From Labrenzia sp. OB1 (GTDB taxonomy: Bacteria; Pseudomonadota; Alphaproteobacteria; Rhizobiales; Stappiaceae), in contig NZ_JSEP01000010.1 in NCBI RefSeq assembly GCF_001624695.1, positions 62,001 through 126,000 of the forward strand: a stretch of DNA of 64,000 nt, written 5' to 3'. Of this stretch, positions 52,155-60,963 are shown piece after piece; position 1 is the stretch's first letter, and each line of letters begins with the position of its first letter. The position numbers were made by a program, and so were the translations under genes. Below the pieces are notes generated by a model, which saw nothing but the letters and a program-made list of their open reading frames with translations, was not told the DNA's origin and did no database searches.

Positions 52155-53630
52155 ATGACGGTACAGATTGACATCGGAGAATTGACAAGCGGCGCGCGGG
52201 CCGGGCTCGATCTTGAAGAGCTGCTGGCCACCCGGCTTCTGGTCCAGGGCAATTCAGGCTCGGGAAAGTCGCATCTGCTGCGGCGTCTTCTTGAACAGTC
52301 CGCCAATTGGGTGCAACAGGCGATCATCGATCCGGAGGGCGATTTCGTCTCGCTGGCCGACAAGTTCGGACATGTTGTGGTCGACGCCGTCGGCACGGAA
52401 AAAGACCTGCAGATGATTGCTGCCAGGGTCCGCCAGCACCGGGTTTCGGTTGTACTGAACCTGGAAGGCCTCGATGCCGACCGCCAGATGAAGGCCGCGG
52501 CCACGTTCCTGGACGGGCTTTTCGATGCGGATCGCGACCTGTGGTATCCGATGGTCGTGGTCGTGGACGAGGCGCAGCTTTTTGCACCTTCCGCCGCCGG
52601 CGAGGTGACCGAGGAAGCCCGGCGGCGTTCACTCGGCGCCATGACGAACCTGATGTGCCGTGGCCGCAAGCGCGGACTTGCCGGAATTATAGCGACGCAG
52701 CGCCTGGCGAAACTCGCCAAGAACGTTGCAGCCGAAGCATCGAACTTCCTGATGGGGAGGACTTTCCTCGATATCGACATGGCCCGCGCGGCGGATCTGC
52801 TCGGTATGGAGCGCCGTCAGGCGGAAAGCTTCCGAAATCTCGACCGGGGTCATTTCATCGCTCTCGGGCCGGCGATGTCCCGCCGGCCGGTGCCGGTCAA
52901 GATCGGTCCCGTGGAGACCATGGGCCGGGGTGGAAGTCCGAAACTGATGCCCTTGCCGGAACAGCCTAAAGAAGATGCGATGGATCTCATCTTCACGCCT
53001 GGCACCGACGAAGTGCAGCCGGTGCGCCAGCGCTTTGCCGAGCCGGTCGTGTCAACCGGGGAGGTTCTGGACCAGCTGTCGAGCGCACAGCGGGCGGGGG
53101 AAGAGGCGGAGCCGCAGGCGGAAAGTCTTCTGGACTTCGGGGATCGGGAAGAAAAGATTGGCGGGATCATCGCGGAAATTCTCAGCGAGGAAGATGCCGC
53201 TTTCCAGCCGATTGCAACGCTCTATCAGGATTTCCAGGTCCGTTGCAGAATTGCCAAACTGCCCGGCGGTGCGCCCGACCTTCAGGTCTTCCGCGAAAAG
53301 CTTTCCGTCGCCCGGGCGGGTGTCGAAAAAGGCGAAATGGATGACGGTGCCTGGGCGCAGGCCGAACTGATTGCCGCCGAATTGCCTCAGGACATGCGCG
53401 GCGTCTACCTGCTGCTCGCCAAGGCGGCGCTCGGCAAGGCAGCCTGTCCCGGCAATCTGGAAATAGCCACCGCCTATGGCACCCGCTCTCCCGGCCGGGC
53501 GCGCTGGCTGTTGAGCCATATGGAAGAGCGCGGCTTTCTCGTCTGCGCCACCGACCTGCGCGGCAACCGCATTGTGACCCTCACGGACCTCGGCTGGCAG
53601 ACCGCGCCGGGCGATGAGGCTGCGGCTTAG
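52155..53630 (+). CDS. HerA/DUF87-type ATPase
   Basis: A 491-residue P-loop ATPase of the HerA-FtsK group. Walker A GNSGSGKSH is at about 32-40, Walker B in VVVVDEAQLF near 140, and the conserved RGRKRGLAGIIATQR follows near 175. A winged-helix-like region is likely at the C-terminus (GFLVCATDLRGNRIVTLTDLG). Stand-alone members are found outside nuclease-HerA repair pairs, and no NurA-like nuclease is adjacent. The likely action is DNA translocation, but defence or repair cannot be separated by sequence alone. Confidence 0.82.
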   Translation: MTVQIDIGELTSGARAGLDLEELLATRLLVQGNSGSGKSHLLRRLLEQSANWVQQAIIDPEGDFVSLADKFGHVVVDAVGTEKDLQMIAARVRQHRVSVVLNLEGLDADRQMKAAATFLDGLFDADRDLWYPMVVVVDEAQLFAPSAAGEVTEEARRRSLGAMTNLMCRGRKRGLAGIIATQRLAKLAKNVAAEASNFLMGRTFLDIDMARAADLLGMERRQAESFRNLDRGHFIALGPAMSRRPVPVKIGPVETMGRGGSPKLMPLPEQPKEDAMDLIFTPGTDEVQPVRQRFAEPVVSTGEVLDQLSSAQRAGEEAEPQAESLLDFGDREEKIGGIIAEILSEEDAAFQPIATLYQDFQVRCRIAKLPGGAPDLQVFREKLSVARAGVEKGEMDDGAWAQAELIAAELPQDMRGVYLLLAKAALGKAACPGNLEIATAYGTRSPGRARWLLSHMEERGFLVCATDLRGNRIVTLTDLGWQTAPGDEAAA

Positions 53631-53660
53631 TTTCTGCCTGTTTTTTCGTGATTTTAGTTG

Positions 53661-54062
53661 TCAGGGGCGCTCGTCGAAAGACGGGACGGTTTCCAGATCG
53701 TGATCCCAGTCCGCCCGGCTGGTCGTAAAGATATGTGCGTTGGGTTTCATCGCAACCGGAGTGGCCAGGCAGCCGGCCGGAACCACCAGCCCGGTGCCGA
53801 TTGCCTTTTCCCTGGAAAGTGCAGAGCCGCAGGTTGAACAGAAACTCTTGCCGAAGCGGGTGTCCGGCAGATGATAGACCTTGACGTTTTCCCGGCCGGA
53901 AATCCAGTGGATCGTACCATCGGGCGAGAACAGGTTGGATGCATGCGCCGAACCGCTGGACTGCCTGCACCTGGAGCAATGGCAAAGGAAGAAGCCCTCG
54001 AATGCGCCGTTGATACGAAACTTTACAGCGCCACAAAGGCAGGAACCGGAATGTGCGGTCAT
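53661..54062 (-). CDS. GFA (glutathione-dependent formaldehyde-activating) family protein
   Basis: A 133-residue zinc protein of the GFA/CENP-V fold. Zinc-binding cysteines are in GSCLCGAVKF, LCHCSRCRQSSG and FCSTCGS, the characteristic three clusters. The ATG at 54062 starts directly before the first cluster; a GTG at 54104 is an alternative. Formaldehyde activation is proven only for the founding member; most are of unknown function. Convergent with the HerA-like gene, 30 bp apart. Confidence 0.9.
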   Translation of the reverse strand: MTAHSGSCLCGAVKFRINGAFEGFFLCHCSRCRQSSGSAHASNLFSPDGTIHWISGRENVKVYHLPDTRFGKSFCSTCGSALSREKAIGTGLVVPAGCLATPVAMKPNAHIFTTSRADWDHDLETVPSFDERP

Positions 54063-54127
54063 GGTTGTCAGCCTGGCGTTTGGAAGGGAGCCTTGATCTA
54101 ACACGGCGCCGTCACTTCGCCAATTGA

Positions 54128-54433
54128 TCAGATCGCCGGCCGCATCCGCCGCGCATGCGTCACCACGTTCACGGGTTTGGACGTCAAAAGGTAGTCGAGC
54201 TGTGACAATTCCAGTGTCAGGCTGTCGATCGTGCGGGTCAGGACGCTTTCAAGATAGCTGCCGGCTGGAGACCGGTCTCGGATGTCGATGGCGCGGTCGC
54301 GCGCCTTGCGCAGGTATTGCGTCATGGCGCGCACGTCTTCCGCCGTGACATCCGTCTCCCGCACCTCCGGTGAGGGGGCGGACGATGACAGCGCCACGGA
54401 ATACAGCTCAAGGGTGGGGTCGGCCAGCCGCAT
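54128..54433 (-). CDS. Small conserved-type hypothetical protein
   Basis: A 101-residue protein I do not recognise. It is largely helical, with the segment AEDVRAMTQYLRKARDRAIDIRDRSPAGSYLESVLTR split by no obvious domain boundary, and a basic end (THARRMR). The ATG at 54433 is chosen because GAGG precedes it at six bases; a TTG lies 12 bases upstream. It is just upstream of, and in the same direction as, the GFA gene, with which it may be co-transcribed. Confidence 0.6.
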   Translation of the reverse strand: MRLADPTLELYSVALSSSAPSPEVRETDVTAEDVRAMTQYLRKARDRAIDIRDRSPAGSYLESVLTRTIDSLTLELSQLDYLLTSKPVNVVTHARRMRPAI

Positions 54434-54658
54434 GGGAAACCTCAAATGTTCATGTTATGTTCTTGTTTATATCGGTTTGTTCCCTTTGGTGCAAGCCGGA
54501 TTCTGCTTCAACGGGAAAGGCCGGTGCCAGGAGAGATGGTACGCCTCAGAAATTTCTTGGGCGAATCCGGAAAGCTGAAATTTCATAATGCGTTAGCATT
54601 CAGGCCGGACAGCAACGGAGAGGTGCGCGGAAACCGTCTTGACGGTCAAAAGGTAAAA

Positions 54659-54674
54659 AGTTACATCTGTAACT
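54659..54674. promoter_or_regulatory. Operator-like palindrome before hmgA
   Basis: AGTTACATCTGTAACT is a perfect 7-bp inverted repeat with a 2-bp centre, 28 bp upstream of the hmgA start and close to its ribosome binding site. A repressor of the homogentisate operon is the likely ligand; no regulator gene is adjacent. Confidence 0.6.
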
Positions 54675-54702
54675 AATTATCTCTCCGGACCGGGAGGACA
54701 TC

Positions 54703-56088
54703 ATGGACCAGAGAACGGACAGCAATCCGTACAAGGCGAATAGCCGCCGCAATGCATCTGATCTCGATTATATGCCGGGCTTCGGCAACGACTTCGAGAC
54801 CGAAGCCCTGCCGGGTGCGCTGCCTCAGGGGATGAACAGCCCGCAGAAATGCGCCTATGGTCTTTACGGCGAACAGCTTTCCGGCACGGCTTTCACGGCT
54901 CCTTCCCATCAGAACGAGCGCACCTGGTGTTACCGCATACGCCCGTCGGTCAGGCACACCAGCAGGTTCAGCAAGATCGAGCTGCCTTTCTGGAAATCGG
55001 CTCCTAATATCTGCGAGGATGTGATTTCGCTCGGCCAGTACCGCTGGGACCCGGTTCCGCATTCGGGGCTGGATCTGACCTGGCTCACCGGCATGCACAC
55101 CATGACGACGGCGGGCGATGTGAATACCCAGGTCGGCATGGCGAGCCATATCTATCTGGTCACCAAGTCCATGGAGGACGAGTATTTCTACTCCGCCGAC
55201 AGTGAGCTTCTGGTCGTGCCGCAGGAAGGTTTCCTGCGATTTTGCACCGAACTCGGTGTGATCGAGCTGGAGCCAGGAGAAATCGCGATCCTGCCACGCG
55301 GACTGGTCTACAGGGTCGAGGTGATCGAGGGACCGGCCAGGGGGTTCGTCTGCGAAAATTACGGCCAGAAGTTCGAGTTGCCGGGCAGGGGGCCTATCGG
55401 AGCCAACTGCATGGCCAACCGCCGGGATTTCAAGACCCCGGTGGCCCATTTCGAAGATCGCGAGGTGGTGTCCACGCTGACGGTGAAATGGTGCGGCCGG
55501 TTCCATGAAACGAAGATTGGCCATTCGCCGCTGGACGTGGTTGCATGGCACGGAAATTACGCGCCCTGCAAGTATGATCTCAGCACCTATTGCCCGATTG
55601 GCGCGGTCCTGTTCGATCATCCCGATCCGTCCATTTTCACGGTGCTGACCGCGCCCTCCGGCGTCCCGGGAACCGCCAATATCGACTTCGTACTCTTCCG
55701 CGAACGCTGGATGGTTGCGGAAAACACCTTCCGTCCACCCTGGTATCACAAGAACATCATGTCCGAGCTGATGGGCAACATCTACGGACAGTATGATGCC
55801 AAGCCGCAGGGCTTCGTGCCCGGCGGCATGAGCCTGCACAACATGATGCTGCCGCACGGTCCCGACAAGAATGCCTTCGAAGGCGCCTCCAATGCGGACC
55901 TGAAGGCGGAAAAGCTCGACAATACGATGTCCTTCATGTTCGAGACCCGGTTCCCGCAGCAATTGACCGAGTTCGCCGCGAAGGAAGCACCCCTGCAGGA
56001 CGACTATATTGACTGCTGGAATACGTTGGAAAAAAGATTTGACGGCACCCCGGAAGGGACCTGGGATAAGGCCGGAAAAAAGAAATGA
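54703..56088 (+). CDS. hmgA: Homogentisate 1,2-dioxygenase
   Basis: A 461-residue Fe(II) dioxygenase that opens homogentisate to maleylacetoacetate in tyrosine and phenylalanine degradation. Family landmarks are the N-terminal [19 protein letters not shown], the substrate-binding [10 protein letters not shown] and the C-terminal [19 protein letters not shown]. It is full length. GGGAGGA precedes the start. It heads a catabolic operon with a fumarylacetoacetase-type gene about 300 bp later. A palindrome sits at its promoter. No maleylacetoacetate isomerase gene is adjacent. Confidence 0.96.
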   Translation: MDQRTDSNPYKANSRRNASDLDYMPGFGNDFETEALPGALPQGMNSPQKCAYGLYGEQLSGTAFTAPSHQNERTWCYRIRPSVRHTSRFSKIELPFWKSAPNICEDVISLGQYRWDPVPHSGLDLTWLTGMHTMTTAGDVNTQVGMASHIYLVTKSMEDEYFYSADSELLVVPQEGFLRFCTELGVIELEPGEIAILPRGLVYRVEVIEGPARGFVCENYGQKFELPGRGPIGANCMANRRDFKTPVAHFEDREVVSTLTVKWCGRFHETKIGHSPLDVVAWHGNYAPCKYDLSTYCPIGAVLFDHPDPSIFTVLTAPSGVPGTANIDFVLFRERWMVAENTFRPPWYHKNIMSELMGNIYGQYDAKPQGFVPGGMSLHNMMLPHGPDKNAFEGASNADLKAEKLDNTMSFMFETRFPQQLTEFAAKEAPLQDDYIDCWNTLEKRFDGTPEGTWDKAGKKK

Positions 56089-56387
56089 GCGGGCCCAAAA
56101 AAGTTGGAAGGGTAAGATCGCCTGGTCCTTACCGGTTCGCTGGTATTGCCTGATTTCCGGCGCTTGCGGACTTCGCTTGAGACTGCGATCTTCTTTTTGT
56201 AAGGCCTCGCCGGATAGGGAGAGAAGATCGTCGCAGTAACCGGTGACGGGACGCGTCTTCGCCAGCACTTTCCAGTGGAACTGCCGGTCTTTGATGAAAC
56301 GGATTTGCTGAAGGCGATGGACGCCTTCGCGGGAGAAACCATCGTCAGCCACGTCGGATTGACGATCACAGGAAGCGGATCGCACAC
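56089..56387 (+). other. Interval between hmgA and fumarylacetoacetase gene with an ORF remnant
   Basis: Nearly 300 bp separate two genes of one pathway. Within it, a 57-codon open frame from 56218 has no start codon but ends in a TGA that overlaps the next start as ATGA. Its end reads TDLLKAMDAFAGETIVSHVG, protein-like in composition. It may be the last piece of a decayed gene or coincidence. Confidence 0.35.
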
Positions 56388-57401
56388 ATGAAACTGGCAA
56401 CGCTCAAGGATGGCAGCCGAGACGGCAGGCTGGTGGTGGTCAATGACCGGCTCACCTGGTGCACCGAGGCGGGCCATATCGCCGCCACCCTCCAGGCGGC
56501 CCTGGACGATTGGGATCAGGTGGCGCCGAAACTGCAGCTGTTGTCCGAAAGCCTTTCCCATGAAGCGGTGCCGATGATCCGTTTTCACGAGCATGAGGCT
56601 CTCTCGCCGTTGCCGCGCGCCTATCAGTGGGCGGACGGTTCGGCCTTTGTCAATCATGTCGAGCTGGTGCGCAAGGCGCGCGGCGCCAAGATGCCCGACA
56701 GCTTCTGGACCGATCCGCTGATGTATCAGGGCGGGTCCGATACATTCCTCGCTCCGCGCGACCCGGTCAGCATGCGCGACGAGGCCTGGGGCATCGACAT
56801 GGAAGGCGAAATCGCCGTCATAACAGACGACGTGCCTATGGGCGCAAGTCCGGCGGACGCCCGCGAGGCGATCCGGCTCGTCCTGCTGGTCAATGATGTC
56901 TCCCTGCGCGGGCTGATCCCGGCAGAGCTCTCCAAGGGGTTCGGTTTTTTCCAGGCCAAGCCGTCCTCCGCCTTTTCGCCGGTTGCCGTGACACCGGACG
57001 AACTCGGCGATGCCTGGAAGGGCGGAAAGCTGCATCTGCCGTTGCATGTCGACCTCAATGGCGCGCCTTTCGGCCGCGCGAACGCCGGCATCGACATGAC
57101 CTTCGATTTCGGCGACCTGATCGCCCATGCCGCCAGAACGCGCAGTCTTTCAGCCGGAACGATCATCGGCTCCGGCACCGTTTCCAACAAACTCGACGGC
57201 GGCCCCGGAAAACCGCTGGACCAGGGCGGGGCGGGCTATTCCTGCATTGCCGAGCAGCGGGTCGTGGAAACCCTCCTGGAGGGGGATGCCAAAACCCCGT
57301 TCCTGAAATTCGGCGATACGGTGCGCATCGAGATGCTGGACAGCGACGGCCATTCGATTTTCGGCGCCATCGAGCAGACGGTTGAAAGAGCTGGCGCTTG
57401 A
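56388..57401 (+). CDS. Fumarylacetoacetate hydrolase family protein
   Basis: A 337-residue FAH-fold protein. Metal-binding acidic residues lie in GIDMEGEIAVITDD and in the following VNDVSLRGL, and the active-site region is FGRANAGIDMTFDFGDLIAHAAR. The N-terminal about 85 residues form the usual FAH N-terminal domain. Following hmgA, it most likely hydrolyses fumarylacetoacetate to fumarate and acetoacetate, although FAH-fold decarboxylases exist. Transcribed in the same direction as the MBL, DinB and monooxygenase genes that follow. Confidence 0.88.
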   Translation: MKLATLKDGSRDGRLVVVNDRLTWCTEAGHIAATLQAALDDWDQVAPKLQLLSESLSHEAVPMIRFHEHEALSPLPRAYQWADGSAFVNHVELVRKARGAKMPDSFWTDPLMYQGGSDTFLAPRDPVSMRDEAWGIDMEGEIAVITDDVPMGASPADAREAIRLVLLVNDVSLRGLIPAELSKGFGFFQAKPSSAFSPVAVTPDELGDAWKGGKLHLPLHVDLNGAPFGRANAGIDMTFDFGDLIAHAARTRSLSAGTIIGSGTVSNKLDGGPGKPLDQGGAGYSCIAEQRVVETLLEGDAKTPFLKFGDTVRIEMLDSDGHSIFGAIEQTVERAGA

Positions 57402-57490
57402 AGTCCGTCATTTCGGACAAGCGCAGCAAAACTGCGCGCAGATCCGCAATCCAGCGGTTCACTCGCGCGTCAGCGCGTCAGTGGTTTTGT

Positions 57491-57504
57491 GCGGGCAAGC
57501 CCGC
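57491..57504. repeat. Palindrome GCGGGC-AA-GCCCGC
   Basis: Short perfect stem-loop in the gap after the fumarylacetoacetase-type gene, at the head of a GC-rich intergenic stretch to 57565. Another 3-prime-end palindrome of repetitive type, different from the REP family above. Confidence 0.4.
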
Positions 57505-57594
57505 GCTGAGACCCGGATACCAGATCGGCGCTCGGCTGCGCCTCACTTGTCTGGCATGACGAGTGCGAGATGAATGAGATTTGAGGAAAGAAAC

Positions 57595-58545
57595 ATGACC
57601 AAAAAATTCGCATCCGCCGGTGACATGGCCGAAAAGGAAATTTCCTTTACGGAAATCGGCCGGGACCTGTGGGCCTTTACCGCCGAGGGCGATCCGAATT
57701 CCGGCGTCATCATCGGCGACGACAGCGTGATGATCATCGAGGCGCAGGCAACGCCGCGCCTTGCCAGCAAGGTGATCGAGAAGGTGCGTTCGGTCACCGA
57801 CAAGCCGATCACTCATCTGGCGCTGACCCATTATCACGCCGTGCGCGTGCTCGGGGCTTCGGCCTATGGCGCGCAAACCGTCATCATGAGTGAAAAGGCC
57901 CGCTCCATGGTCGCCGAACGCGGCCAGGAAGACTGGGACAGCGAGTTCGCCCGTTTCCCGCGCCTCTTTCAGGGGCACGAGAGCATTCCGGGTCTCACAT
58001 GGCCCACGACAACGTTCAACGACCGCATGACGATCTATCTCGGCAAGCGCCGTGTCGACCTGATGTTTCTCGGTCGTGCTCATACCGCTGGCGACATGGT
58101 GGTTTACGTTCCCGATGCCAATGTGATGTTCACCGGCGACATCGTTGAATATCACTCGGCCTGCTATTGCGGCGACGGTCACTTCCACGACTGGCCGGGC
58201 ACCCTGGAACGCATCCGCAATTTCAATCTCGATGCCATCGCACCCGGCCGTGGCGACGCGCTCATCGGTCCGCAGATGGTCAACGCGGCGCTCGACTCCA
58301 CCCGGGATTTCGTCCGCTCGACCTACCTGCCGGTCGCCCGTGTCGCCCTGCGCGGCGGCTCCCTGAAGGAAGCCTGGGACGCATGCCGGGCGGCTTGCGA
58401 CCCGAAATTCTCCGACTATGCGATCTATGAACATTGCCTGCCGTTCAACGTCGCCCGTGCCTATGACGAGGCGCTTGACATCGACACGCCGCGCATCTGG
58501 ACGGCCGAGCGCGATGCCCAGATGTGGGCGGATCTGCAAGGCTAA
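57595..58545 (+). CDS. Metallo-beta-lactamase-fold protein with degenerate zinc motif
   Basis: A 316-residue MBL-fold protein. The zinc motif HxHxDH is altered: His79 and His81 are kept (LTHYHAVRVLG), but the Asp-His pair is Val83-Arg84. Other ligands remain: His163 (GRAHTAGD) and Asp182 (FTGDIVEYHS). One metal site should be lost or remodelled. The start is the ATG at 57595 with GAGGAAAG upstream. It is part of the homogentisate-region operon, three bases before the DinB gene. A hydrolytic or thioesterase role on a pathway intermediate is possible. Confidence 0.85.
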   Translation: MTKKFASAGDMAEKEISFTEIGRDLWAFTAEGDPNSGVIIGDDSVMIIEAQATPRLASKVIEKVRSVTDKPITHLALTHYHAVRVLGASAYGAQTVIMSEKARSMVAERGQEDWDSEFARFPRLFQGHESIPGLTWPTTTFNDRMTIYLGKRRVDLMFLGRAHTAGDMVVYVPDANVMFTGDIVEYHSACYCGDGHFHDWPGTLERIRNFNLDAIAPGRGDALIGPQMVNAALDSTRDFVRSTYLPVARVALRGGSLKEAWDACRAACDPKFSDYAIYEHCLPFNVARAYDEALDIDTPRIWTAERDAQMWADLQG

Positions 58546-58548
58546 CCG

Positions 58549-59073
58549 ATGAGCATTGCCCTGGAGCATCTCAGCCTGATGGCGCGCAACAATGCCTACG
58601 CCAACGACCGGCTTCTCGAGGCTTGCTGCGAGCTCGATCAGGCACAGTTTGCGGCCGAGCGCAGCGGCTTTTTTCCCTCGATCCGGGAAACCCTCAATCA
58701 TATTTGCGAGGTCGACCGCTACTATCTCGATGCCCTGAAGGAGGAAGGGCGGGGCCGTTCGGTGTACGACGCGCCACCCATCGATACGGCAGCGGAGCTG
58801 AGAGCGGTTCAGCAGGGACTGGACCGGTCGCTCATCTCCTTTTGCGACGATCTGCGGGAAGCGGATCTGGAGCGGACTGTCGCACAGGATCGGAGTGAAA
58901 AGGGCAGGCATTTCGAAACGATCGGCACAACGCTGCTGCATCTGTTCCAGCATCAGGTCCATCACCGCGGTCAGGTTCACGCCATGCTGTCGGGGACAGG
59001 CGTCGCGCCGCCGCAACTGGACGAGTTCTTTCTGAAGTTCGAGCGCCATCCGGTGGCCGAAAGTTATCTTTGA
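58549..59073 (+). CDS. DinB family protein
   Basis: A 174-residue four-helix protein of the DinB/YfiT group. Metal-ligand histidines lie in LNHICEVDRYYLD (first) and HLFQHQVHHRGQVHAML (third helix), the family arrangement. DinB-fold proteins include thiol-dependent S-transferases and, among MDMPI-type relatives, glutathione- or mycothiol-dependent maleylpyruvate isomerases. Since the operon lacks a classic maleylacetoacetate isomerase, this gene is a candidate for that step, purely by context. Confidence 0.88.
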   Translation: MSIALEHLSLMARNNAYANDRLLEACCELDQAQFAAERSGFFPSIRETLNHICEVDRYYLDALKEEGRGRSVYDAPPIDTAAELRAVQQGLDRSLISFCDDLREADLERTVAQDRSEKGRHFETIGTTLLHLFQHQVHHRGQVHAMLSGTGVAPPQLDEFFLKFERHPVAESYL

Positions 59074-59096
59074 AGCGGGAGCCGGGAGGAGAGCCT

Positions 59097-60713
59097 GTGA
59101 CCAAATTGTTTGAAGCGCCGCTTTATCCGTACAAGCGCAGCGCTGATCAAGACGCCGGCAAGCCGGTGCGCCATCCCGTCATCATCGTCGGCGCGGGGCC
59201 GGTCGGCCTGGCCATGGCCATCGATCTTGCCCAGGCCGACATTCCGGTCGTCGTTCTGGACGACAACGACAAGGTCAGCTCCGGCTCGCGCGCGATCTGC
59301 TTTTCCAAACGGACGCTGGAAATCCTCGACCGCCTCGGCTGCGCTGACGAGCTGGTCAACAAGGGTGTCGTCTGGAACGTCGGCAAGGTGTTCTTCGGCG
59401 ACCGGCAGGTCTACGAGTTCAACCTGTTGCCCGAGGAAGGCCACAAACACCCGGCTTTCATCAATCTGCAGCAGTATTATTGCGAGCTCTATCTGGTGGA
59501 GCGCATCCGGGCGCTGCAGGTGGCGGGCAAGCCGGTGGAATTGCGCGGCGGCAACAAGGTTGTCGGTCTCGACCGCAAGACGGACCATGCGGCCCTGAGC
59601 GTGCGCACCATGGACGGCGACTACGAACTGGAAGCCAACTGGCTGATTGCCTGCGACGGGGCCGGTTCGCCCACCCGCAAGATGCTCGGCCTGGAGTTCG
59701 ATGGGCGCATTTTCGAGGACAATTTTCTCATCGCCGATGTGGTCATGAAAGCAGATTTTCCGACCGAACGCTGGTTCTGGTTCGATCCGCCCTTCAACCG
59801 GGACCAGTCGGCCCTGCTGCACAAACAGCCGGACGGCGTCTGGCGGATCGACCTGCAACTCGGCTGGCATGTCGACAAGGAAGAGGAAAAGAAACCGGAA
59901 AATGTCATTCCGCGGCTGAAAGCCATGCTGGGTGAGGGCGTCGAATTCGATCTGGAGTGGGTTTCCGTCTATTCCTTCCAGTGCTGCCGGATGGAGAAAT
60001 TCCGCCATGGACGCGTGATCTTCGCCGGCGACAGTGCCCATCAGGTCTCGCCCTTCGGTGCGCGCGGCGCCAATTCCGGCTTTCAGGACATCGACAATCT
60101 CGGCTGGAAGCTGAAGCTGGTTCTTTCCGGCAAGGCGCCGGAAGCGCTGATTGAAACGTATGATTTCGAACGCGAGACGGCGGCGGACGAGAATATTCTC
60201 CAGAGCAGCCGCTCGACGGATTTCATCACGCCGAAATCGGAAATCAGCCGGATCTTCCGGGACGCGGTTCTGGATCTTTCCGAGCGTCATGCCTTTGCCC
60301 GGCCGATGGTGAATTCCGGACGTCTTTCCGTGCCCTGCACCTATGACAGCTCGCCGTTGAATGGGCCTGATGCGCAAGGATTGCCCGCCCGCACCCGTCC
60401 CGGCAGTCCTCCGGTGGATGCCCCGGCGGGCCGCTCGTGGCTGCTGGAGGGAACCGACGGCGACTTCACGCTTCTGGGGCTGGGCATCGAGGTGCCGGCA
60501 CAAACCGAACTTCTGGGCGTGCCGCTGAAGGGTCTGACTATTGCGCATGAGGACATCGGGCCGGAACTCAGGGCGCGCTATCTGGGGGAAGCCGAGGAGG
60601 CGGTCTACCTGATACGTCCCGACCAGCATGTCGCGGCCCGCTGGAGGTCGCTTAACTGGGAAGACGTAACGGCCGCGCTGTCGATCGCGCTCGGCAAGGG
60701 AAGGGAGATCTGA
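59097..60713 (+). CDS. FAD-dependent aromatic hydroxylase
   Basis: A 538-residue flavoprotein monooxygenase of the PheA/TfdB/MhpA group. FAD motifs are IIVGAGPVGLAMAIDLA (about 31-47), the DG region ACDGAGSPTRK, and GDSAHQVSPFGARGANSG with the second FAD GD motif. A thioredoxin-like C-terminal domain (about 410-538) completes the typical length. Start at GTG 59097 with GGGAGGA upstream. In this operon it may hydroxylate an aromatic acid to homogentisate or a related ring-cleavage substrate. It overlaps the DUF2783 gene by one base. Confidence 0.88.
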   Translation: MTKLFEAPLYPYKRSADQDAGKPVRHPVIIVGAGPVGLAMAIDLAQADIPVVVLDDNDKVSSGSRAICFSKRTLEILDRLGCADELVNKGVVWNVGKVFFGDRQVYEFNLLPEEGHKHPAFINLQQYYCELYLVERIRALQVAGKPVELRGGNKVVGLDRKTDHAALSVRTMDGDYELEANWLIACDGAGSPTRKMLGLEFDGRIFEDNFLIADVVMKADFPTERWFWFDPPFNRDQSALLHKQPDGVWRIDLQLGWHVDKEEEKKPENVIPRLKAMLGEGVEFDLEWVSVYSFQCCRMEKFRHGRVIFAGDSAHQVSPFGARGANSGFQDIDNLGWKLKLVLSGKAPEALIETYDFERETAADENILQSSRSTDFITPKSEISRIFRDAVLDLSERHAFARPMVNSGRLSVPCTYDSSPLNGPDAQGLPARTRPGSPPVDAPAGRSWLLEGTDGDFTLLGLGIEVPAQTELLGVPLKGLTIAHEDIGPELRARYLGEAEEAVYLIRPDQHVAARWRSLNWEDVTAALSIALGKGREI

Positions 60714-60916
60714 TGGCGGATATCGTCACCACACCTAATCTGAAGGAGCCGGACACCTTCTACGCCGATCTTCTGACGGCACACGAAGGCCTCACCAAGG
60801 AAGAGAGCGACGCTTATAACGCCCGTCTGATCCTGCTGATGGCCAATCAGATCGGCGATCACGCGGTGTTGAAGAAACTGCTCGACGAAGCGCGCATGAG
60901 GACCGGCAGCGCCTGA
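60713..60916 (+). CDS. DUF2783 small protein
   Basis: A 67-residue protein with DTFYADLLTAHEGLTKEES and a helical C-terminal LLMANQIGDHAVLKKLL, typical of DUF2783. Members are found next to FAD monooxygenase genes, as here, where its start overlaps the monooxygenase stop (TGATG). A small partner or stabilising subunit of the monooxygenase is likely. Last gene of the homogentisate-region operon. Confidence 0.82.
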   Translation: MADIVTTPNLKEPDTFYADLLTAHEGLTKEESDAYNARLILLMANQIGDHAVLKKLLDEARMRTGSA

Positions 60917-60963
60917 TCCTGAATGCCGCGTGATGACCGGCCTCGGCAGTTCCGGGCAAGCGA

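Noticed and set aside
54673..56400. 575-residue minus-strand ORF over hmgA
   Set aside because: Antisense to hmgA and beyond; no family features and no ribosome binding site.
57478..60629. Long minus-strand ORFs (523 and 521 residues) over MBL, DinB and monooxygenase genes
   Set aside because: Typical antisense frames of GC-rich genes; the plus-strand genes have complete motifs and start sites.
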